Below, one piece after another: positions 1 to 7,564 of a stretch of 12,488 nt of DNA (positions within the stretch are counted from its first letter, which is position 1; every line of letters begins with the position of its first letter). This DNA is from Monoraphidium neglectum (taxonomy: Eukaryota; Chlorophyta; Chlorophyceae; Sphaeropleales; Selenastraceae), in the NCBI RefSeq assembly GCF_000611645.1, contig NW_014011948.1:1-12488 (forward strand), given 5' to 3'. The notes below the pieces were generated by a model. The model did no database searches. It was not told the DNA's origin and saw only the letters and a program-made list of their open reading frames with translations. The position numbers and the translations under genes are program-made.

Positions 1-227
1 CACGCGTGCGCTCGTGCGGGGGCTAGCAAGTATGACCTGAGCCTCGACCGCAAGGGCTGCTGCCGCCGTGGCCGCTGCTCACAAACGCCTGCGCACCCGC
101 AGCCGCTCGGCAGCTCCTATATCTTGACCAGCAGCACCCCTGAAGCGGCCCGGTTCAACCCTTCACTGCCACCCCATCCTTGACTGCATCCCTGAGCCCG
201 GCCCGCTTCAACGCAACACGACCGCAG

Positions 228-1050
228 GTACCGCGGCGCGCAGCAGTCCGTTGACCAGGCCGTTGACCAGATCATGAAGGAGGCGGGCGGCCTCTCCGCC
301 CCGCCCCCCAGCTCGTGCCCCGCGGGCTGCGCCGCGCTCAGCGCCGCCGTCGCCGCCGCGACCGGCCTGCCGAGCTGCGTGTGCCTCGCCTCGGCCGCCG
401 GCCGCCTGCGCGGCACGGCGCAGCAGATGCGCGCAGCGCTGATCCCCGCGGTGGCGGGCGCGGCGCTCTCGCTCGTCGGCGCGACGTGGCTGCTTGCGCG
501 CTGCGCGGCGGCGCTGGCGGTCGCGCGGCGGGAGCTGCGCGCGCGGAGGGCGCGCAAGGCGGCGGGGCTGCCTGTCGCAGAGGACGGCTATGGCAGCGAT
601 GGAAGGGTGAGGCGCTAATTGCTCAGCTTTTGGTGATTGGTGGCTGGGGCGAGGGCGGTGATGGACTGGCTGGGCTTTGGCTGGCCCTGGGACGATATCC
701 TGGTCCTTCCCTTGAACCTGGATCTCGTTTTTTGATGGAATGCTTTGAAAGCCAGCTCAGCGCTGCGCTCCGCGGGCCTTCGACGATTCCCCCTGCAGGC
801 CGGGGGTGCGGACGTCTTTGCACGCGGGGCGCGTTGGGCCCCAGAGGCAGAGGGGCATCCGGCGGACGGCGGCGCGCAGACGCCCCACCACCCACACAGC
901 CGCGACCCGCGGCGGGTTGGCGGCGGCGGTGGCGCCGCTGCGGCGGGTGCGCCGCTGCCGCGGCCGTGGTGGGCAGGCGGGGAGGTCGGGCGCGACGCGG
1001 CGATCGAGGCCGCGCTGCCGGCGCCGATGGCGCCTGGTCGCCACCCGTAG
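228..1050 (+). CDS. 3' exons of a putative membrane protein (5' end outside window)
   Basis: Not recognised as a named gene. An acceptor ending CCGCAG (227) opens an exon at 228 that starts YRGAQQSVDQAVDQ. A Cys-rich stretch follows (SCPAGC, then SCVCL), then a hydrophobic segment AALIPAVAGAALSLVGATWL flanked by Arg, which reads as one transmembrane helix, then a basic tail RRELRARRARK. A donor AGG|GTGAGG at 606/607 and acceptor CCCTGCAG|G at 798/799 remove a 192-bp intron in phase 0. They join a Gly/Ala/Pro-rich exon 799-1050 that stops at TAG (1048-1050). Without this splice the frame stops at 616-618. GC stays very high to about 1050 and then drops, which favours the splice. A possible preceding exon end lies at 29 (AA|GTATGA, phase-compatible, giving ...GASK|YRG). 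The paired Cys before a last helix recall the end of a tetraspanin-like protein, but this is only a guess. Confidence 0.5.
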
Positions 1051-1696
1051 CCGCTGGGCGGGCCACTGCCAGCACGGTCTGACTTGAGCCGCATTGGTGC
1101 GTTCAAGACCCCGAAAGAAAGCCCAAGAATACCCCGTTGGTTTTTGTTCTCATATTCGTTGCTGGGTCGTCACCTCAAGCACATCAGCGTTTGCTGTTGT
1201 TTGACAGCATTGTTTCTGACAGATTCATCCCTTCAAGGCCGCAGCTTCCGGGCGAGCGGGCCACAGAGGTGTTGGGCAATTCCTGGCCCTGTTGGGTTTG
1301 AGCGGCGAGGCAGGAAACTCCAGCTGAATTAGTGCATCCTGCATCCCGGCTCATTGGTAGCCGCATCATGGCCGCCGCTGCGCGCTTGCCACGCACACTT
1401 TGTGCGTTGCGTTCCAAACTGGCGTTTGCCTCGGGTTTTGGCGTTTGAGAGCGACAGCCTCTTGCAAGGAAAGGCATTGCAAGCGTATGCCTGCAACAAA
1501 CAATCGCAAAGCAACTGCATTGTATATAAGAAAGCACCATTTACGAGTGCTCAAACGGCACAATTGTGGACAGGATCCAGGTGTTGACCCAGGAGTTGAC
1601 TCTCGCCGTCGTTTGCCTGCGCCCTTGCGCAGCACATCGCGCGGCTGCTGCACACAGCATGTGTCGCCGCTGCTTCTCCCTTCATTCGTTGACACG

Positions 1697-1701
1697 TGTA
1701 A
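1697..1701 (+). terminator. TGTAA poly(A) signal candidate for the left-hand gene
   Basis: This is the first plus-strand TGTAA after the TAG at 1050, implying a 3' UTR of about 650 nt. TGTAA is the usual chlorophyte polyadenylation signal. The motif is short, so chance occurrence is possible. Confidence 0.35.
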
Positions 1702-2098
1702 ATGAAGAATAAGGCTGGATCAGGCGGCCCCACTGGCAGTGCGCGGGGGTGAGCAGGGGGCCTTGCCACACGTCAGCATAGCGGGTGCCAGCTCAGCGTC
1801 GCAAGCCGTGACCACCCTCACAACCAGCTGCACTGAGCATGGTCTCCGGCACCGACCGCAGCACTTTGCCCAGAGGGCCAACGCCTTGCGCCGCCAGCAC
1901 ATCAGCTTTGCATATGTCCTCTTAATGCAGCGCCCACGGCTGGGCACTGCTGCAACGCTGACATTGTTTCCTTTTTCTTTAACCATTCATTGAATGGCAG
2001 CTTCTTCAAACTCAGCGCGGTAGGCAAGCAGGGGCATGGCGATGCCTGTACACCGGCCTGGGTTTACCCCCTCTCTGTTGCACACATGCTGCGATACA

Positions 2099-2108
2099 TT
2101 ACATTACA
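2099..2108 (-). terminator. Double TGTAA poly(A) signal candidate for MYND gene A
   Basis: The ATTAC pentamer is repeated three times here, so the minus strand reads TGTAATGTAA. It is the first TGTAA downstream of the gene A stop (3082), implying a 3' UTR of about 980 nt. The position matching gene B's nearer signal is mutated in A (minus strand TGTGAA at 3019-3024). Confidence 0.35.
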
Positions 2109-2353
2109 TTACCGTACGCGGGACAAAACTTCTGCACGTGCTGCGCCTGGGGCAATCCTGACTGCATGTGCGCGCGGCGCAGCAGCCGCTTCTGGCCACG
2201 CGCAGGCATCTCTCAGGATGCCGCTCCTGGGCCATGCACGAAAGCTGCATGTACATTCCTACACACCGCACTTCAACACAATCTGGGGATTCTGGTTGCC
2301 CTGTCAGCATGACAGACCAGCATAAGTCGACGACCCTTACGATACAGTGCCAG

Positions 2354-2775
2354 TGTAGTGCAACATCGGCTGCTGCAGTGCACGGGGGACGTCAAGGCAC
2401 AATGAGGGCGGTGCCCTTTCATGTGCATGCTGGGCAGCGGCAAGGCGGCCGACTGCCGGCACCCTTCCTCCTGCAAGGCAGCGGCAGTGCGCGCTCGGGA
2501 ACAAAAGCGAGCGCTAACTGTGCTGGGCGTAGCTGCAAGGGTTTGCTACGGAAGCGTAGTAGAAGGAAGCAAGCATAAAAGGGTCTCACGAAGGGTGCAA
2601 TACGGCACTCTCTCGCAGTGCCAGGTGCCAACGAATGGCAGATAATGCTGGCGGGGGCAAGGCGCGCAGGGTTCCCGGAAAAAACCACTAACGGCGTGCC
2701 ACAGGCTTTGCCACGCTTTTGCCCGGCTGACACCACGGCAGTTGCCGGGCAGCGGCGCGCCATTGCCGCAATACA
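2354..2775. mobile_element. Candidate MITE-like insertion, present only in copy A
   Basis: The 422-bp block is absent from the matching point of copy B (about 6826-6835), where sequence on both sides aligns directly. Its ends form an imperfect terminal inverted repeat: the left end reads TGTAGTGCAACATCGG and the right end, reverse-complemented, reads TGTATTGCGGCAATGG (11 of 16 match). It is flanked by CCAG (2350-2353) and CCAA (2776-2779), while the empty site in copy B has one CCAG. That fits a 3-4 bp target-site duplication. It contains no transposase-like frame. Loss from copy B through CCA microhomology is the alternative. Confidence 0.35.
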
Positions 2776-3081
2776 CCAAAGGCTTGGCGGCGCCATCTAA
2801 CGCACGCGCCGCTGCCGCCGCTGCCGCCGCCGCGCCCCAGGCGCGCGGTGCTGCTGAGTCATCGTCGCGGCCCTGGCGCCGCGGGCGCGAGCGGGTGGAC
2901 AGCTGGTGGTGACAAAGGCGCGCGGGCCAGCACTGAACGCATGCAGCGCGCCGCAGCCTCCTGTGTGCCCTCTCATGGTCCCGCCAACGGCCAGGTCGGC
3001 CGGCATGCAGGTGGCCACTTCACACGCATAGGTCGCGCCGCATGACATTCAATACAAACAGTGCCATGCTGGAGTGCGCCG

Positions 3082-3479
3082 CTATACTACAGGGCGCCTG
3101 CTCAGGCTTGTGTTGTCTGCCGCCACGGGCGCCTTTTCGGCCCCCTTGACCGCCTTGCACGCCTGCTTGTGGCTGCCCTCGACCCAGTCCTTCCTGGCGC
3201 AGGCCTCGCTGCAGTACCTGCAGGCCAAGATTAGGATGAAGATCAGGGTTAGGTTGATGATTGGTGCACATAATATGAAGGTTGGGCGCGCGAGACAGGT
3301 CCTTGGTCGGGGAGGTAGCAGGCAGTTGCGAGTCCATGCCTGCAGCTGGACCTACACACCAGTGATTAGATACTTGAGCAAGTTGAGAGAACGCGTGCGC
3401 GCGCAGTCGCATGTGCGCGTGTGAAATCGCCTGCGCGCATATGCAGCCACATGCGCGCATGCACGCGCGCACAGACACA

Positions 3480-3516
<37 letters not shown>

Positions 3517-5717
3517 GCGAACACATGCGCACGCAGACGCACGCAGATGCGCACGCGCACGCACGCACACACACACACACACACACGCACACACACGCAC
3601 ACAATCACACACACACACACACACACAATCATGCATGCATGAGCACATCCACGAATTCACACCTGACAGCCCTACACCCGCGGCAAAGCCGCAGCCTCAC
3701 GCCCTCCTCTGCCTGCGTCCTGCGGCACGCGGCGCATTCCGCAGCCAGCAGCGCCTCGCCCCGCGCCTCCCCAGCCGCCGGCTCCGCCGCCGGCTCCGCA
3801 GCCGCCTCCGCAGCCGCCTCCGTAGCCGGCGCCTGCGCAGCGGCCGCGGCGCGCAGCCGCAGCAGCACGCGCGGCGCCGCAGCGGTATCATCCATGCGCG
3901 GCCACGCCGCAGGATTCGCCGCCACCGCCGCCAGCGCCGCCTCCAGGCCCTCGACGCCAACTAACGACGCTGCAGCGGCCGCGCCGGCCGCAGTCAGGCG
4001 GTAGAGGCACACGACCAAGTCGCCTACTGTCGACGTGACTGTCTCATCAAATTCCGACGGCGACAACTCCTCGTGCGCCTGGAGACACACCCCGCATGAG
4101 GCACTCGGCGACGACGTCAACACGCGCGCCAGCGCCGTCGCGGCCGCTGTCAGCAGGCCCGGCGCGGCGGCGACGGCGGCGAGCCGCTCCGGGCCGGACG
4201 CGTCCGCGGCCTCTGCCAAGGCGGCGGCGACCTCGGCTGCACCGTGGCACATGCCGCTGTCGGGGTTGTAGATATGGTGAGCGAGCGCTGGCAAAACGCC
4301 GCCCGGGAGGGCGATATCCAGGAACGCCGCCGCAGCCGCCTCGTCCCCTCGAATGAGCTCAGCCACCGCCCGCACCACGCACGCCGCGTTGCTTGGGGCG
4401 CGGTCGCCGGCGCCAGCGGCGGCCGTGCGCCGCAGCGCGGCGGCGAGGGTGGCAAAGACGGCGGGGCGCAGGTTCATGAGCTCGGCGCGACCTGGCTCGA
4501 CGCGGCTGAGGAACGCTATGCAACTCGCCGACTCCAAGCTGTCCGGACGACTCATCAGCCGCAGCAGCGCGGGCACCGCGCGCGCATCACGCGCCGCGCG
4601 CGCCGCGGCGGGCCGCGTGCCAGCGGGGCGCAAGAGGATGCCCAGCAGGCTGACGGCCGACCCTACATATTCCGTCAACTCAAGCCGCACGACGCCCCGC
4701 GCCGCCGCGTCTGCGATGGCCGGCGTCGCCGCCGCCACGTTCGCGAGCGCAAGCTCGGACTCTCCGATCTCTGCGGGCCCTGTCCGGCCGGCCTCGGCGC
4801 GGCCCAGCTCCTGCAGCAAAGCCGCCAGGAACCCCAAAGCCGCGCCTGCCTTGGCGTGCTCGGCGCCGCCCGCCACCCGCACCGCCACGAGAAGCAGCCC
4901 GGGCTCGCACGCGGCGCGCGCGGCGACGCGCGGGCCGCCGGTGCTGAGCAGCTGGTGGAGCGGGAGGAGGCTGTCGCACGTGCCAGGGCGCGCGGGAGTG
5001 CCGCAGAGCTCGTCGAGCAAGCGTGGCACCTGGAGCGCGGCGGCGCACGCCTCTTCGCAGGTCATCAGCCTGTTTAAAGCAATCAAGACGGGTTCGACTA
5101 TGGATACACTATCTGGCCAGCTGCGCAGGCAATCGGCCAGGGCTTGTAGCATGCCAGGGGTTTGGCCGATCTGCGGCGAGTGTGCAGGTGAAGGTGCAGG
5201 TGCGGGGTGCGGTGGGCGGGTGGTTGGGGCGGTTGCCATGCCAGGTGGTGGGCGCGGGGAAGGGCCACAGCGTGCCGTTGTCCCGTTGCGTAGTACTTCC
5301 ACTAAGCCAAACCAAAGGGAGGGCGCTGCGAGTCCCTCCCACCTGCTGCCGCCGGTGGCCAGCCTGGTTTGCGCAGGCCTGATGATCCTTGAACCCCTCC
5401 AGCAGCCCCCTCACGGCCATCGCCGCGGCGAAGCACCGACGCAGCCGCGCGCGCCTGTCGCCGCCCCGCCTGCAGCCCTCGGCGAGCGCGCGCTGCAGCG
5501 CCGAGAGCAGCTGCGGCGGCAGCGGCGTGTCCGGGGCGGCGCGCGAGGCCGCTTGCAGCTCGTCTATGGCTGCTTTGAGGGCGTCGAGGGTGGCATTAGT
5601 CTGCGTGGCGGGAGCGCCCGCGCGGCGCACTGCTCTGTCAGCTGGCAGCTCGCCGCAGTCCAGATCGAGCACGCGCCGCAGAGCGATCTCGAGGCGAGCC
5701 TGGGCGGCGGTGGCCAT
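3082..5717 (-). CDS. Gene A: armadillo-like repeat protein with C-terminal MYND zinc finger
   Basis: Three exons encode 672 aa: 5717-5343, 5170-3663 and 3217-3082. Intron 1 (5342-5171, 172 bp, phase 0, CAG|GTGGGA to CCGCAG|A) and intron 2 (3662-3218, 445 bp, phase 2, CAG|GTGTGA to CTGCAG|G) are GT-AG. The ATG at 5717 follows an in-frame TAG three codons upstream and has A at -3 and G at +4. Residues 1-125 are helical ([21 protein letters not shown]). Residues 126 to about 570 are Leu/Ala-rich helical segments typical of ARM/HEAT-like folds. About 575-595 is an E-A-A-A/E-P-A-A linker. The MYND finger has all eight ligands: C604, C607, C621, C624, C630, C634, H644 and C648, with W639. MYND fingers usually mediate protein-protein contacts; the partner and cellular role are unknown. 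The tail ends RRPVV. Intron 2 carries long TG repeats in the transcript. Paralogous to gene B downstream in the array. Confidence 0.85.
3400..3640. repeat. (AC)n microsatellite cluster in intron 2 of gene A
   Basis: Several AC runs are interrupted by GCGC/ATGC alternating purine-pyrimidine DNA. The longest pure run is about 17 units at 3481-3514, with others around 3565-3587 and 3607-3627. In the transcript it reads TG/GT and begins about 20 nt after the 5' splice site of intron 2. The Cys/Val- or His/Thr-rich frames read through it are artefacts of the repeat. Confidence 0.95.
3774..3833. repeat. 12-bp coding minisatellite, five units
   Basis: The units are GCCGCCGGCTCC twice, GCAGCCGCCTCC twice and GTAGCCGGCGCC once. 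On the minus strand in frame they encode [12 protein letters not shown] and E-P-A-A, the linker just before the MYND finger of gene A. Gene B has only a short EAAAGE equivalent, so the array expanded in A or contracted in B. The 12-bp period keeps the frame. Confidence 0.85.
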
Positions 5718-6745
5718 GCTGGCCTAGTTGAGTGGGTACACGGTGTCGCTCCTGCACGCGTGGGGTTCACGCAGGATAAGGTCACGGGCGGGTTGGGGCC
5801 AGGTGCACACGCAGACCGTGCGAACCACAATGCGCCACCCACGCCGCATGCCTGATGAGCGTTCTGAGAGGGGTGGTGGTTGAGCTCGTGGCGCACTCAC
5901 GTGAACCTCAGGTGGTCAGCTTTTAATTGCCACCGAAGAGCATTGTAAGAATCCCTTCGCGTTCCAGATCAGGCAGACTTTTCTGCTCGCGCCCACCGAT
6001 AAACTACTTCGATCAGGTACGGATATCATACGGAATGTCTGTTGAGGGAACGTACACAATTTGGAGATCACAGGTGTTCCATGTGTAGGAAACTACGGTA
6101 ACATCATGCATCCCTGCAGGCCCTCCCATGGTTGACAACCGGCATTTTCCTGCGGCTGCTGCCGCAATCCTGCCGTAACGTACAGCTTTCCTTGGTGCCA
6201 TCCAATGACCAACACGTCTTGCTCGAGCGACGAAAAGCTGTATTGATCAGCCACGACGCATGCGGCAGGAGTGACGAGCAAGTGGCCTGGCTGCACCCTT
6301 TGGCTGGCTAGTACCGTAGGCAGGTGCCCCAGTCGCCACTCCCTGTGTGACAAGCAGGCTTTCCTGCGGGCTCAGCGATGTTTTTTTGCGGTGCCTGGTG
6401 CGATCTCTGCAGGTCAGCAGGTGGTTTCATGACAGCGCGGGCCACGGGTGGGGCAGCGTGAGGGTCATTCGCATGTGGAGCGCTGCGTGCTCGCAGCACG
6501 CATGGTTGCATGCGCAGCTGAGCACGCTGCTGACAGGAGGCCAGATGTCACTGCTCCTTGCTCGCCGGCACTCAGCCAAACCATTGGCTTTGCAGCACGC
6601 ATGTGCTCCAGGCAACATGTTGTTGCTGCAAACTGACCGTGCAGTTGATCCAGCATGCCGGGCTACGAGTCTCGCAACAGCAATGTGACATAGCCGCTCA
6701 CACCACCTGGGGCCGCAGCATGCGGGCCACTGGCGGCGGCGCAGC
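5718..6745. other. Upstream flank of gene A, conserved with the flank of gene B
   Basis: No convincing coding region was found. This stretch aligns by eye, in patches, with 9807-11093. The identical blocks are 6111-6126 (16 bp), 6395-6426 (32 bp) and 6585-6607 (23 bp). It should hold the promoter and 5' UTR of gene A. Copy A lacks the 217-bp TG-repeat block found in copy B between the equivalents of 6652 and 6653. Confidence 0.6.
5906..5922 (-). promoter_or_regulatory. Conserved proximal block upstream of gene A
   Basis: On the minus strand this reads AAGCTGACCACCTGAGG, about 190 bp upstream of the ATG. Gene B has nearly the same block at 10002-10019, where the core is a CACGTG G-box-type palindrome. 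Sequence around the block is much less conserved between copies. An AT-rich AATTAAAAGC lies directly upstream in A (5919-5928). A role in the core promoter is inferred from conservation and position only. Confidence 0.35.
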
Positions 6746-7088
6746 CATTGGCGGCGGTCATGATCAAGCGGATTGCATTGCCCGCATGACAGACCAGCAA
6801 AGGTTGAAGACCCTCACGACGCGCTGCCAGAGGCGTGGCCGCGCCATGCAATGCATGCGCTGCCGCCGCCGCCGCCGCTGCCGCTGCCGCCCCCGCGCCC
6901 CAGGTGCCTGGTGCTGTCGAGCCTCGTCATGGACCCGCCGCTGTGGCCGCGACATCGCTGGCAGCCCTGCTGATGAAGCCGCGCCGGCCAGCACTGACCG
7001 CAGGCAGCGAGCGCGCCGCGGCCTCCTGCGCCCCCCAAAATACCACACGGCGCCAAAGGCCACCGCTGACAAGTTGCAGGCAGCTACT

Positions 7089-7093
7089 TTACA
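7089..7093 (-). terminator. TGTAA poly(A) signal candidate for MYND gene B
   Basis: The minus strand reads TGTGTGTGTAAAGTAGC here, about 120 nt downstream of the gene B stop (7212). This is the first TGTAA after the stop and gives a short 3' UTR. The aligned site in copy A is TGTGAA, so the signal is not shared. Confidence 0.4.
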
Positions 7094-7211
7094 CACACAG
7101 GTTGCGCCGCATGCTATACAGTACATTTGGCGTCACGCCATGGAGTTGCAGTGCATGGCTACACTGCAGGGCGCCTGCTCAGGCTTAATTTGTCTCCTGC
7201 CACGAGCGCCT

Positions 7212-7515
7212 TTAACTCTTCTTGAGCGGCTTGCACGCCTGCTTGTGGCTGCCCTCCACCCAGTCCTTCCTGGCGCAGGCCTCGCTGCAGTACCTGCAGG
7301 CCAGCAGGATTGGTGCGCATGGTTTGTGAGTTGGGCGCTTGAGGCAGGGGCTTGGTTGGTGAAGTCGAAGCCAATTGCGAGTCGCTCTCCCTGCTTAGCT
7401 TGCATGCAGCTGGACCTACACACCAGTGATTAGGTACTTGAGCAGGTAGTGGGAAATGCGTGCGTGCGCAGTCACATGTGCCCCCCACACACAAACGCAC
7501 ACGCACGTGCGTGCA

Positions 7516-7564
<49 letters not shown>

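Larger units (their letters stand above)
1051..2287. other. Lower-GC non-coding stretch: probable 3' UTR plus intergenic
   Basis: No coding region is convincing here. The short frames on both strands lack domain-like composition and matching splice signals. The first part is probably the 3' UTR of the plus-strand membrane-protein gene, because the first TGTAA downstream of its stop is at 1697. A TATATAAG string at about 1521-1528 has no recognisable plus-strand gene after it. A short hairpin CCATTCA/TGAATGG with a one-base loop lies near 1982-1996. TGTAA signals at 2099-2108 read on the minus strand. Confidence 0.5.
2288..6745. repeat. Tandem segmental duplication, copy A
   Basis: This copy aligns head-to-tail with about 6771-11093. 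The left edge matches where GACAGACCAG occurs at 2310-2319 and again near 6787. It continues through the 3' flank, the whole three-exon MYND gene and about 1 kb of upstream DNA, and matching ends near 6745. The copy-specific extra is the 422-bp insertion at 2354-2775. Edges are judged by eye and may be off by tens of bases. Confidence 0.8.

Noticed and set aside
1521..1528. TATATAAG as a plus-strand TATA box
   Set aside because: No credible plus-strand coding region or splice pattern follows in 1530-2290.
3476..3640. CRISPR-like array of regularly spaced repeats
   Set aside because: These are simple dinucleotide repeats with irregular interruptions, with no unit-plus-spacer structure, in a eukaryotic intron.
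3352..3660. Frames rich in Cys/Val or His/Thr through the microsatellites (also at about 7416-7840 and 10689-11250)
   Set aside because: They are direct translations of AC/TG repeats in intron 2 or the upstream block, and conflict with the splice structure shared by genes A and B.
4353..5855. Long open frame on the plus strand opposite gene A (and 7584-9110 opposite gene B)
   Set aside because: Stop codons are rare in GC-rich antisense frames. Conservation, MYND motif and splice sites all support the minus strand, and the plus-strand product has no domain-like features.
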